DNA of 45,491 bases from an uncultured bacterium (GTDB taxonomy: Bacteria; Bacillota; Clostridia; Lachnospirales; Lachnospiraceae), in the NCBI GenBank assembly GCA_937893485.1, contig CALBJL010000100.1, forward strand, positions 1 through 45,491, in the 5' to 3' direction. Positions 1 to 8,785 of the stretch are shown here, piece by piece. How positions within the stretch are numbered: position 1 is the stretch's first letter; the number at the start of each line of letters is the position of its first letter. A program made the position numbers and the translations under genes. Below the pieces are notes generated by a model, which saw only the letters and a program-made list of their open reading frames with translations, did no database searches and had not been told where the DNA came from.

Positions 1-137
1 GCACATGATATAATGAGCGCAAACGAGTCAACATGCTTGCATGATGAGGATTGCATATATCGAGAGTGATAGGACGAATGCCCGGACATCAAGGAAAATC
101 AAAGATTTTTCGAGATGCACTGCGAAATTTTTGCACA

Positions 138-146
138 TGGCATAAT
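138..146 (+). promoter_or_regulatory. possible extended -10 promoter of the HD-GYP gene
   Basis: TGG followed by CATAAT forms an extended -10 (TGn plus hexamer) about 15 bases before a strong AGGAGGG ribosome binding site at 162-168. No good -35 box is seen 17 bases upstream. A similar string, GCACATG then ATATAATGA, occurs at 1-17. Weak evidence only. Confidence 0.3.
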
Positions 147-176
147 GAATCTACTAGTTGTAGGAGGGAACTTTCT

Positions 177-1265
177 TTGATACATAGAAAATATATGCGT
201 ACCAGACAGCTCGCACCCGGTATGCGGGTCGATCATCCGGTGGTAGACCGCCTCGGACGGATACTGGTTGCACGTGGTGTGGAATTGGACGACTACATCA
301 TTGATTCGATGGTTAAAAAAGGCATCATGAGTGTGTATATACAGGAAATCACAGACGATGATGAAGACGAGCTTTCGCCTGCCGCACAGAAAAATATCGA
401 GCGGCTGCGCACGGATGACCGCGCAAAGGTGCGTCTGTCCGACAGTGTACGCGAACGTGTTGCAGCCGGCATCCACTATGTGTACAGCAATACGGATGAT
501 CCGGAGCTTGTCCGCACAACGAATAACATCGCCGATACACTGATGTCTGCGATTCAGGAAAACGATGCGTTGGCGATCGACATCAGCACCTTAAAAACAA
601 GTGATGAATATACATTTAAACACAGCGTGGATGTGGCAACCATATCTATGATCGTTGCCAAGCAGATGGGTATGACAGATACCGAAATCCATGAGATCGG
701 TGTCTCAGGTCTGCTGCACGATCTCGGCAAGACCAAGATCCCGCTTGAGATCCTGAATAAACCCGCCCGTCTGGATGACGATGAATTTGCAGTTATGCGC
801 CAGCATCCGGTATTCAGCTACCGCATGATCCAAGACAACCCTGATCTGTCCGATGAGATTAAGCTGGCAGTTCTCCAGCATCACGAAAAGATCAATGGCA
901 GGGGCTACCCTATGGCGGTTTCCGGTGCAAAGATCTCACCATATGCCAAAGTATTATCCGTGGCTGATATTTATGATGCACTTGTCACCGAGCGCCCTTA
1001 CAAATCAGCGTTCTCGCAGCGTGAGGCGGTCGAAATGATCATGTCGATGACACAGGAACTGGATTTATTTGCTATGGAAAACTTCCTCCACAGCATGATC
1101 CTCTATCCGGTAGACTCTGTCGTAGAATTGAGCAACGGAGAGAAAGCAAAAGTCGTTAAAAACAGCCCTTATTATATTCTCCGACCTACCGTGGTCGGTC
1201 TGACATCCGGAAAAGTGTATGATCTGGGTGACGACCTTGCCTGCGCCAATATTATTATTCTGTAA
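177..1265 (+). CDS. HD-GYP domain cyclic-di-nucleotide phosphodiesterase
   Basis: Stand-alone HD-GYP protein of about 362 residues, expected to hydrolyse cyclic di-GMP in the cytoplasm. The metal-binding signatures are all present in order: an early His (HSVDVA), the HD pair in GLLHDLGK, and the full HHEKINGRGYP motif that defines the active subclass. The region before the HD domain resembles the short N-terminal part of DUF3391-type HD-GYP proteins. I chose the TTG at 177 because AGGAGGG at 162-168 sits 8 bases before it and the family-like sequence (RTRQLAPGMRVDHPV) begins just after. The longer reading from 51 has no ribosome site and adds unconvincing residues. No GGDEF cyclase is encoded in the window; a second HD-GYP protein lies at 7070-8095. 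The exact substrate nucleotide is inferred from the family. Confidence 0.85.
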   Translation: MIHRKYMRTRQLAPGMRVDHPVVDRLGRILVARGVELDDYIIDSMVKKGIMSVYIQEITDDDEDELSPAAQKNIERLRTDDRAKVRLSDSVRERVAAGIHYVYSNTDDPELVRTTNNIADTLMSAIQENDALAIDISTLKTSDEYTFKHSVDVATISMIVAKQMGMTDTEIHEIGVSGLLHDLGKTKIPLEILNKPARLDDDEFAVMRQHPVFSYRMIQDNPDLSDEIKLAVLQHHEKINGRGYPMAVSGAKISPYAKVLSVADIYDALVTERPYKSAFSQREAVEMIMSMTQELDLFAMENFLHSMILYPVDSVVELSNGEKAKVVKNSPYYILRPTVVGLTSGKVYDLGDDLACANIIIL

Positions 1266-1288
1266 CTACCGTTTGAAAATGAAACGAA

Positions 1289-1578
1289 TTGATTTTGAAA
1301 ACGCCACTGTTCTCAATCTATAACGGCAAGAAAAAAACGGCAGCGGCGGTGCGCATCATGAATACTTCCTTTACCATGCTCTGCGCCTGTGCACTTGTAT
1401 TAATGGCAGCCGGACTACTGTTCGCACATCCGCTCCTCGTACTGTTCGGGGCTTCCAATGATGCGCTCGGCTATGCCTATCCATACATGATGATCTACCT
1501 GATGGCACACTGCCGTCCATGATCGCGATCGGCATGAATCCGTTCATCAATGCGCAGGGATATTCCATCATCCTGCTA
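1289..1578 (+). pseudogene. remnant of a MATE-family efflux transporter
   Basis: This stretch translates as the middle of a MATE transporter. It starts with a conserved-looking loop (SIYNGKK), runs through a hydrophobic helix and the GASNDALGYAYPYMMIYL segment, then shifts frame near 1503: one G appears lost in the triplet run, after which TLPSMIAIGMNPFINAQGYS is readable in the next frame. Both the N-terminal third and the whole C-terminal half are missing; similarity ends near 1575, a few bases before the stop codon of the opposing kinase gene at 1586. It is a dead fragment of about 95 codons, not a functional gene. It fills the 320-base gap between the HD-GYP gene and the convergent kinase operon. 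I see no terminator of the usual hairpin plus T-run form in the gap. Confidence 0.7.
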
Positions 1579-1585
1579 TTTCATT

Positions 1586-4261
1586 TTACGGCTTTAACAT
1601 ATAGCTCAGCCCAAAGCTGCCCGGGCCGCAGTTGGTCAATATCGCGGGCGATGCCTTCTGGCAGATGATCTGTTCAAATTTCACCTTTGCGTTCACCTGC
1701 CGGATGATCTGGCGCAGTTCCTGCTCATCCAGTCCCGCATAGGTGAGAAACAGTATCTTTCGATCCATATTGTCTGATTTGCGCAGCACACTGGAAATAT
1801 AGTTTTCCCTCGACTGTTCTTTTGTGCCGATCTCAATCGAACCGACTTTGATACTGTCATTTTTCATGACCAGTACCGGGTGCAATAGCATCATTTTGCA
1901 AAATCTATGCAGTCTGTCAGACAAACGGCCTGCACGTGCCAGATACCGGGTGGTGTCCACAATAAAGCTCGTCCGCACACGCATGCAGTCGTCCTGTACT
2001 CGGCGGATCAGATGCTCCGGGGCCATGCCGCGGCTCGCATAATGTGCTGCCCGCAGTACAGCCAATCCCATTCCACTTGACAAATGACCGGAATCAATCA
2101 CTTTTACATTGTCAAATACCTGTGCCGCCTCACATGCATTTGCATAGCCCTGACTTGCATGCTTCGCCATCGTAATATGGATGACATACTGCGCCTGTGT
2201 GAGCTGCTCGGAGAAAAACTGCTCATAATCCTTCACCTCAGGCGCCTGCGAATGAACAGATTTGCCACTGTTGCACAGATAAGACAGCACACCGTCGGAT
2301 TCCGCCTCCACACCATCTAAAAATTCCCCACCCTCCGTACAGACGCGGTAAGGCATCACTGCTATCTTATGTTCCTCAATCATGGATGCAGGCAGATCAC
2401 ACACACTGTCCGTACATATGATGATCGGCACCTTTCTATGGTGTCTGATCAGCGCACCCGCTGTAATATCTGTCGTGTCCTCCCCCGCGACAACGCTGAG
2501 TACCTCACGAGGCAGATGCTGCAGCAATTCGCGTTCCAGCTGGATACCGGTTACCGGCTTGAGCAGATAACCGTCAAAGCCTTCCCTGCGGTACAACTCC
2601 TGATTTTCACTGCCCGCATTTGCCGTGAGTGCCACGACCGGAACATCCTGATTCAGTCCGCCGCTCTGGCTGCGCAGTGCATGCAGACACTCGATGCCAT
2701 CCATTCCGGGCATCATATGATCCATGAGAATCACATCATAACGCTTCTCAAATGTCTTTTTCAGACACTCCTCCCCACTCATCACGGTATCGATCTGCAT
2801 CCGTGTCGCGCGCAGCAGTTTTTCCGCAACCATCAGATTTGTCTCATTGTCATCCACGATGAGCACATGCGCATTCGGTGCCTCAAAGCTCTGCTTGTAG
2901 TGCTTGTGCTCATTGAGTGCATGGCGCATCTCGAGATTGAGCTCGCCGAGCTCCTGTTCATCCGCCGGTTTCTGCGGCAACGAAACCATAAATGTAGAGC
3001 CTTTTGTATACACGCTGTTGACCGAGACCTCACCGCCCATCAAATCTACGAGCTGTTTGACAATCGCCAGTCCCAGTCCCGTACCCTCAATGTTGCGGTT
3101 GCGCTCCTCATCCACGCGGCGGAACGCCTGAAACAGATTCGGAATCTGCTCCCGCTTGATACCCATTCCGGTATCCGTCACCGTATATACGACCTGCACC
3201 ATGCCGTTTTCCTGCCGCTCACACGCAATAGAGAGCGTCACAGAGCCTTCCGCTGTATACTTGATCGCATTGTTTAATATATTGACCAGAATCTGCTTGA
3301 TGCGCACTTCATCGCCATAGAGCTTTGCCGGCATGGAGCGGTCCACATCAATATGAAATTCCAGCCCTTTTTTCTTTGCACGCACCCAGATCATGCCGAC
3401 AAGCGCAGACAGCATCTCGCCCACATCGTAGACGACCGGTACAATATCCATTTTTCCGGATTCGATCTTGGACATGTCCAGAATATCATTGATCAGCGCG
3501 AGTAGCATCTGGCTCGCACTCTCGATGTTTTTCGCATTCTCCTCCACCTCCGGCGACACCTTTTCACGCAGAATCATCTCGTTGAGACCGATCACGGTGT
3601 TTATCGGGGTACGGATCTCATGACTCATGCTCGAAAAGAAGCGGTTCTGAATCTTTCCAAGCTCCTCAATCTCCTTTTTCTGCTGTTTCACAAGTGTATT
3701 TTCCTGATGGAACACACGGTTCTGGAACACGATGAGCGCGCAGGTGAGCAGCCCCACTGCCATCATGGTAAAAAATGCATCCTCATACGCCATTCTGATC
3801 GTATGCGGAATCACATACTGCGGATGGTAAAACGAGAAGTAAAAGCATGCCGCATCGACTAAAAATGCGACCGCAAGCAGAACATATTTGATCCGGTTTT
3901 CCACGACCAGACACACATATACCACGCCGAACAGAAACCAGATCGGCGCACCGCCATAGACACCTCCGGTCGTAAAAAAGTTGTACGGCAGCACAAATAA
4001 CAGCACGAGCAGCGACGTAACCACGGCTCCCGCCTGTATTTTCCGAAAATGGATTGACAATACCGTAATCAATGCGAACACCACAATCGCTGCCAGCAGC
4101 ATCAACGTACTGTAGATACTCTCTCCGAGCGCAAGACCGATGATGATTCCCACAAAGATACCGATCAGCCCGATCGTCATGATCAGGCGGAACAGGCGCT
4201 CCTGCAGGCTCATTCCGGAATCGCTCAGTACATGCAGCAGTTTCCTGTATTTTTCTCTCAT
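1586..4261 (-). CDS. hybrid histidine kinase with receiver and C-terminal DegV (fatty-acid-binding) domain
   Basis: An 891-residue protein. Residues about 25-185 hold roughly six membrane helices with no large extracellular sensor. HisKA follows with phospho-acceptor His214 (SHEIRTP), then the ATPase domain with N, G1 and G2 boxes (NNAIKY, DTGMGI, GTGLGLA) to about 430. A receiver domain spans 464-585 with Asp514 (ILMDHMMPG), Thr in ALTAN and Lys568. Residues 611-891 are a complete DegV/EDD domain (start CTDSVCDLP, later RTSFIVDTTRYLARAGR and HPVLVMK). DegV/FakB proteins bind a fatty acid and present it to a kinase; here the domain is fused to a phosphorelay receiver. The start is ATG 4261, overlapping the TGA of the upstream kinase by one base (GTG 4264 is an alternative). 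It is last in the three-gene signalling block. Ligand and output are unknown. Confidence 0.9.
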   Translation of the reverse strand: MREKYRKLLHVLSDSGMSLQERLFRLIMTIGLIGIFVGIIIGLALGESIYSTLMLLAAIVVFALITVLSIHFRKIQAGAVVTSLLVLLFVLPYNFFTTGGVYGGAPIWFLFGVVYVCLVVENRIKYVLLAVAFLVDAACFYFSFYHPQYVIPHTIRMAYEDAFFTMMAVGLLTCALIVFQNRVFHQENTLVKQQKKEIEELGKIQNRFFSSMSHEIRTPINTVIGLNEMILREKVSPEVEENAKNIESASQMLLALINDILDMSKIESGKMDIVPVVYDVGEMLSALVGMIWVRAKKKGLEFHIDVDRSMPAKLYGDEVRIKQILVNILNNAIKYTAEGSVTLSIACERQENGMVQVVYTVTDTGMGIKREQIPNLFQAFRRVDEERNRNIEGTGLGLAIVKQLVDLMGGEVSVNSVYTKGSTFMVSLPQKPADEQELGELNLEMRHALNEHKHYKQSFEAPNAHVLIVDDNETNLMVAEKLLRATRMQIDTVMSGEECLKKTFEKRYDVILMDHMMPGMDGIECLHALRSQSGGLNQDVPVVALTANAGSENQELYRREGFDGYLLKPVTGIQLERELLQHLPREVLSVVAGEDTTDITAGALIRHHRKVPIIICTDSVCDLPASMIEEHKIAVMPYRVCTEGGEFLDGVEAESDGVLSYLCNSGKSVHSQAPEVKDYEQFFSEQLTQAQYVIHITMAKHASQGYANACEAAQVFDNVKVIDSGHLSSGMGLAVLRAAHYASRGMAPEHLIRRVQDDCMRVRTSFIVDTTRYLARAGRLSDRLHRFCKMMLLHPVLVMKNDSIKVGSIEIGTKEQSRENYISSVLRKSDNMDRKILFLTYAGLDEQELRQIIRQVNAKVKFEQIICQKASPAILTNCGPGSFGLSYMLKP

Positions 4262-7065
4262 CACGACTCACCGCCTTCCAACTGTGTCTGAAGCGCCTCT
4301 AGCTTCTTCGCTGCCGCACCCATCTCGAAATCCCCGACATCCCGCCGGATCTCTGCAAGCAGCGTTCCCACCATAGTTCCATGATAGGCTGCACCGGCAA
4401 TCTCATCCATCAGCGTCTCCGCCTGCTCTGCCTCATAGGTATCCAGATAGCTGTGCAGCTCCGACAGCTTTTCCTGTAGCTGTTCGCCGGACAATTCCGT
4501 TATTCCGGACTGACCCTGCACAGCACCCGCAGGCTCTGTACTCTGTTCCCGCACATGTTCCCCGGCTTCAAACTGCATTCCAAGCACCTGCGCTAACATC
4601 CGCGCGGTATCCGTATAGCTTTGCATACATGCGTCATGAAACTGCAACATATATGCGAAATCGCTTTTCTTTGCCGCATCCTCGAGTTTTCTCGCCTGCT
4701 CAGACAATGTATCCGCACCGATCATTTTGGCAGAGCTCTTGAGCGCATGCATACTGATCCGGTAATTTGCTGTGTCCCGTGTCTCATAAGCCGTGCGGAG
4801 TGTCTGCTCCTTCGGAGGATACTCCATGCAGAACCGTTCAAGAATCTGGCGGTAAAAGCTGACATCCGACATGCAGTACTGGAGCGCCTGTGACGTATGG
4901 ATGCCCTGTGCCTCCAGCTCATCGACCCAGTCACCGGAAGCTGCCGGTACAACGATAAAGTCGTCATCATTTGCGGGCTGCCCGTCAGACAGCGCATCCG
5001 CATCCTGCTCTGCGCTGATATATTCGATCTGATTGATCGGCACGAGCTTTCGCAGTACACGTTCGAGCTCCTGTGTCTCAATCGGCTTGGAAACAAACTC
5101 ATCAAAGCCCTCGCGCGCAAACATTTCACGTGCCCCGCTGACGGCATTTGCGGTAAATGCGACCGCTGTCACATCCCTGCCGTCTGCCGCGTGCAGCTTT
5201 CTGATCCTGTGCAGAGTTTCTACTCCGTCCAGTCCCGGCATCATATGATCCAGAAACAGCAGGTCAAAATCTTCTTTATCACACATCTCGATCGCCTCGA
5301 AACCGCTCCGTGCAGTCGTTACCTGCATCTGATAGCCGCCAAGAATGCCTTGTGCAACCATCAGGTTCATCGGCTCATCGTCAACAACGAGCACCTTTGT
5401 ATGCGGGCAGACCATGCGCTGATCCTTTCCGCGCTCCACGCTCTTTGCCGAATGTGCATTTAAAATCGTGACGAGCGGCAGCCCGTAAAACGGTTTTTTC
5501 AACACAATCACCCGGCTGCCCTGCGGTAAATCAAAGGTTCCTCCGGCAATCACGATCACACAGATATTCCGGTCCAGATTCTCAAAATAATCCGGATTTT
5601 TCTCATATTCCTCGCTCCCGATCATCAGGTGCGTGAGCTGATAGACTGCCACGAGCCGCTTTAATTCTTTCTCTTCGGAGACTCTGTGCAGAGTCACATC
5701 CAGTCCGCATACCAGATGATTGATCAGATCGTCATAGTAGCTGCGTACCGTCGGCACTTCGTATTTTTTCGGGCTGAGATAGCATGCCAGACACAGCTCC
5801 TCACGGTTCTCAAGCATCATGCCCGGTGCCGCATCCATGACCTTCTGCGGGATGCTGACAAACACGATCGTCCCCTCCCCCGGCTTGCTCTTTATCTGCA
5901 CAAAGCCATCCATCGCAGCTACCATCCCGTAGACAATGGACAGTCCGAGCCCAAGCCCTCCCACCTTGCGGTTTCTGCCCTCACTCGACTGGAAAAAACG
6001 CTCGGTGATCTGTGCCATATGCTCCGGTGCAATTCCCTCTCCGGTATCACTCACCTGTATACACAAATTCACGCCGTAATCTTTTTCACGTGCATAGATG
6101 CGTACATAGATGCCGCCCTTGTGTGTGAATTTGATGGCATTCCCGACAAGATGCTTTAAAATTTTCTTGATTTTCCTGCCGTCGCCCTCCAAGACCGAGG
6201 GGATTCCGGCATCAATATCCAGCACCAGCTCCGGCTCATATTCCTTAGCCAGATGCGATCTGCCCATAATCAGATCATTTACGATCGACGTAATCATATA
6301 CGGCTCATTGCTCACACAGATCCGTCCGGTATCGATCTCCGTATAGTCCAGAATATCCTCGATCTGTCCAAACAGCCGGTTTCCTGCCTGCTGTACGGCG
6401 AGTAACTGATCCCGCGTCTCCGCATCCGTATGTTTTTTCAGCAGAACGGAAGTGATGCCCGTCACGGCATTGATCGGCGTGCGCAGCTCATGTGAAACAT
6501 TCGCCAGAAAGTTTTCCGTCCGTTCATTGATCTGTTCGTGCAGCCGGATCGTTTCCTCCGCCTTTTTGCGCTCACGGGTCTGCCATTGCAGAATGACCCT
6601 GATCAGATAGTCACTCATGCACACGAGCAGAATATGCAGCGCCGTCCGGCTGATGGTGAGCACATTCCATTCCCAGTGATCTCCAACGACAAACAACAAG
6701 TCATATCCCATCGTCACCAGATAAGTGAGCAGTCCGAAACGGACGACACTCATTTTTTCCGTGACAATACACACAACCATATACATAATCATGACCGGAG
6801 CCAGATCGTAAATACTCGTCTCATGTACCCCATAAAAGAAAAATGCCAGCATAGACAAAATCACATACAGCCACAGCCGGTTCTGCGCCGACAGCTGCTC
6901 CGTGACATAAACTGCCCAACTGACAATTACTCCAATCAACAGAAGCAATACCGCTTCCAGATTCCATCCCAGCAGCGCAGACTCCACCGCCAGAATGATA
7001 GACATTCCCGTTAATATGATCAGCAGCATCAGATGTGCTGCCCGCTGTCTCCCGCGATCACTCAT
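4261..7065 (-). CDS. hybrid sensor histidine kinase with degenerate receiver, receiver and Hpt domains
   Basis: A 934-residue phosphorelay protein. About six membrane helices occupy residues 10-160. HisKA has His192 (SHELRTP); the ATPase domain carries GNAIKF, DTGEGI and GGLGLGLS to about residue 408. Residues 425-540 look like a receiver-fold remnant lacking the acidic pocket, ending in a KKPF signature. A true receiver follows at 556-676 with Asp606 (LFLDHMMPG) and Lys660 (SKP). An Hpt domain lies around 715-830 with phospho-acceptor His773 (SMHALKSS). The last 80 residues are a helical, Glu-rich tail. I chose ATG 7065 because GGGAGGAG lies 7 bases before it within the end of the preceding gene; an upstream ATG at 7107 would overlap that gene by 38 bases without a ribosome site. 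Likely passes phosphate to the neighbouring receiver-HD-GYP protein, by inference. Confidence 0.9.
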   Translation of the reverse strand: MSDRGRQRAAHLMLLIILTGMSIILAVESALLGWNLEAVLLLLIGVIVSWAVYVTEQLSAQNRLWLYVILSMLAFFFYGVHETSIYDLAPVMIMYMVVCIVTEKMSVVRFGLLTYLVTMGYDLLFVVGDHWEWNVLTISRTALHILLVCMSDYLIRVILQWQTRERKKAEETIRLHEQINERTENFLANVSHELRTPINAVTGITSVLLKKHTDAETRDQLLAVQQAGNRLFGQIEDILDYTEIDTGRICVSNEPYMITSIVNDLIMGRSHLAKEYEPELVLDIDAGIPSVLEGDGRKIKKILKHLVGNAIKFTHKGGIYVRIYAREKDYGVNLCIQVSDTGEGIAPEHMAQITERFFQSSEGRNRKVGGLGLGLSIVYGMVAAMDGFVQIKSKPGEGTIVFVSIPQKVMDAAPGMMLENREELCLACYLSPKKYEVPTVRSYYDDLINHLVCGLDVTLHRVSEEKELKRLVAVYQLTHLMIGSEEYEKNPDYFENLDRNICVIVIAGGTFDLPQGSRVIVLKKPFYGLPLVTILNAHSAKSVERGKDQRMVCPHTKVLVVDDEPMNLMVAQGILGGYQMQVTTARSGFEAIEMCDKEDFDLLFLDHMMPGLDGVETLHRIRKLHAADGRDVTAVAFTANAVSGAREMFAREGFDEFVSKPIETQELERVLRKLVPINQIEYISAEQDADALSDGQPANDDDFIVVPAASGDWVDELEAQGIHTSQALQYCMSDVSFYRQILERFCMEYPPKEQTLRTAYETRDTANYRISMHALKSSAKMIGADTLSEQARKLEDAAKKSDFAYMLQFHDACMQSYTDTARMLAQVLGMQFEAGEHVREQSTEPAGAVQGQSGITELSGEQLQEKLSELHSYLDTYEAEQAETLMDEIAGAAYHGTMVGTLLAEIRRDVGDFEMGAAAKKLEALQTQLEGGES

Positions 7066-7069
7066 CGAC

Positions 7070-8095
7070 TCACTCCTCCCGCATATGGTAGTCCGTATCC
7101 TCGGCAATCATTCGCAGCATAATATCTGCAAATACAGGGTCAAACTGCGTCCCTTTTCCCTTTTCCAGTTCCTCACAAATATACTGCTGCGACAGTACAT
7201 CCCGGTAACTTCTGCGCGAGCTCATCGCATCGTATGCGTCCGCAACCGCTATGATACGTGCATCCAGCGGGATGTCCTCACCCACGAGTCCATCCGGATA
7301 GCCCTTTCCGTCGTAGCGCTCGTGATGCCATCTTGCCCCGACCGCCAACTGCGGAAATTCCGAAATATTTTTGAGAATACGCGCACCCAGCAGCGGATGC
7401 GTCTTGATCTCCGCGTACTCCTCGTCGGAGAGTCTTGCCGGCTTGTTGATAATCGCCTCGGGAATACCGATCTTTCCGACATCGTGCAGCAGCCCGATCA
7501 TATAGATCTCCTCCTGCTCCTTTTCGGAAAAACCTGCCCGGCGCGCGATCTCCCGCGAATACTCCGCCACACGGGTCGAGTGTCCGTTCGTATAGGTATC
7601 CTTTGCATCGATCGCCCCGGAGAGCGTCTCGACGATCTGCATCGATATTTTTTCCAGTTTTTCATGCTGCTGTAACACTTCTTCGGTCTTTTTTTCTACC
7701 TCTAAGGAGAGATCGGTCTGTAAGCGGATCAGATCGATCGTATGCCTGACACGCAGCAGGAGCACCTCCGGCACAAACGGTTTTTTGATAAAATCCATCG
7801 CGCCCGCCTGTAAGCCGCGCGTCTCTGCGCCGCTGTCATCATCCGCCGTCAAAAAAATCACCGGTATACCCGATGTATGCGGATCATTTTGTACCGCCTG
7901 CAGCGTCTCATAACCGTCCATCCCCGGCATATGTATATCCAGAAGGATCAGATCCGGCCTGTTTTCCTGCAAAAAATGCAGCGCGTCTTCCCCCGATTTG
8001 AGACAACTGACGCGCATCTGCTGTCCGCTCAGAATATGGCTCGCCATACGAAGATTTGAAGGATCATCGTCTACTACCAATACCCAATCTGCCAT
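7070..8095 (-). CDS. response regulator with HD-GYP output (RpfG-like)
   Basis: A 341-residue protein with an N-terminal receiver (residues 4-120; acidic pair DDD at 9-11, phospho-acceptor Asp53 in LLDIHMPG, Lys in KKPF) and a C-terminal HD-GYP phosphodiesterase domain. All HD-GYP signatures are present: GHSTRV, LLHDVGK and HHERYDGKGYP. It should break down cyclic di-GMP when phosphorylated. A short coiled coil (residues 120-150) links the domains. The start has an AGGGAGAGGG ribosome site 5 bases upstream. It is the first gene of a block with two hybrid kinases that lie 4 bases and then 1 base apart or overlapping, so they are almost certainly co-expressed. No DNA-binding regulator is present in the block, so the likely output of the phosphorelay is second-messenger turnover. 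Confidence 0.92.
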   Translation of the reverse strand: MADWVLVVDDDPSNLRMASHILSGQQMRVSCLKSGEDALHFLQENRPDLILLDIHMPGMDGYETLQAVQNDPHTSGIPVIFLTADDDSGAETRGLQAGAMDFIKKPFVPEVLLLRVRHTIDLIRLQTDLSLEVEKKTEEVLQQHEKLEKISMQIVETLSGAIDAKDTYTNGHSTRVAEYSREIARRAGFSEKEQEEIYMIGLLHDVGKIGIPEAIINKPARLSDEEYAEIKTHPLLGARILKNISEFPQLAVGARWHHERYDGKGYPDGLVGEDIPLDARIIAVADAYDAMSSRRSYRDVLSQQYICEELEKGKGTQFDPVFADIMLRMIAEDTDYHMREE

Positions 8096-8120
8096 TATTA
8101 CCCTCTCCCTCTGCTTTCTG

Positions 8121-8774
8121 TCAATCCTTTGACTCTATCACAAACATCATTCCATCCGTAAAACAGATCTGCGCCTGTTCCTCCACAATCTCATTGCTGA
8201 TCCCAAGCGTCACCCCTGGCGCGAGATCCATATGGTCGAGCGGATATTTCATCCCGTAAAGCGACACGTTCACGGTACTGTTATACGGAATCAATGAGAT
8301 ATATGAGCCATACTGCTCTTCTCTGCCGATCGTGAGCGAATGATCAATAAGACGCACACGGTTATGCGCATCGATCAGAAAAATCTCTATGCCATGCTCT
8401 AACCCCATATCGAGCAGCTGCAAATTACCCAGTACATGATCCAGCCGGCTGCCGACCGCCCCTACCAGATCGATATGATCCGGCTGTAGATCCAATGCGC
8501 GCCGCACTGCCAGCTCGGTGTCCGTCCAGTCCTTTTCCGCCGGAAACTGTTCGAGCCGCACCTGCGTGTTCTCCTGAAAATAGCGCACGCACGCCTCATT
8601 TGCAGAATCAAAATCACCGACGATCAGATCCGGATACAGCCCATTGCGGCGAAAAAATTCCATGCCCCTGTCACATGCGATCACGAAATCATAGTCCTGT
8701 TCCGCGATCAGTCCGCACACAAATGTATCCTCAATGTCTCCGCCGGTGACAATCAATATCGTTTTGCGATTCAT
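8121..8774 (-). CDS. thiN: thiamine pyrophosphokinase
   Basis: About 217 residues, the normal length for thiamine diphosphokinase, which transfers pyrophosphate from ATP to thiamine. Recognisable family motifs are ACDRGMEFF, the catalytic GDFDS, the KDWTDTELA block and GSRLDHVLGN that contacts thiamine. ATG 8774 is preferred over GTG 8780 because AAGAG lies about 8 bases before it. The gene follows rsgA with 11 bases between them, an arrangement common in Clostridia, and precedes the signalling block by 25 bases. No TPP riboswitch is visible near it. Confidence 0.9.
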   Translation of the reverse strand: MNRKTILIVTGGDIEDTFVCGLIAEQDYDFVIACDRGMEFFRRNGLYPDLIVGDFDSANEACVRYFQENTQVRLEQFPAEKDWTDTELAVRRALDLQPDHIDLVGAVGSRLDHVLGNLQLLDMGLEHGIEIFLIDAHNRVRLIDHSLTIGREEQYGSYISLIPYNSTVNVSLYGMKYPLDHMDLAPGVTLGISNEIVEEQAQICFTDGMMFVIESKD

Positions 8775-8785
8775 ATCCACTGCTC

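Noticed and set aside
2369..3277. Long plus-strand open frame of 302 codons opposite the DegV-fused kinase.
   Set aside because: It lies wholly antisense to a clear kinase gene, is rich in His, Cys and Arg, and has no ribosome site; it is a shadow of the high-GC codon use of the real gene.
4722..5147. Minus-strand open frame in another register within the Hpt kinase gene.
   Set aside because: Arg/Ser-rich translation inside a clear domain-bearing gene; a frame shadow.
8096..8120. TPP riboswitch near the thiamine pyrophosphokinase gene.
   Set aside because: The gaps around the gene are 11 and 25 bases, far too short, and no THI-box sequence is present.
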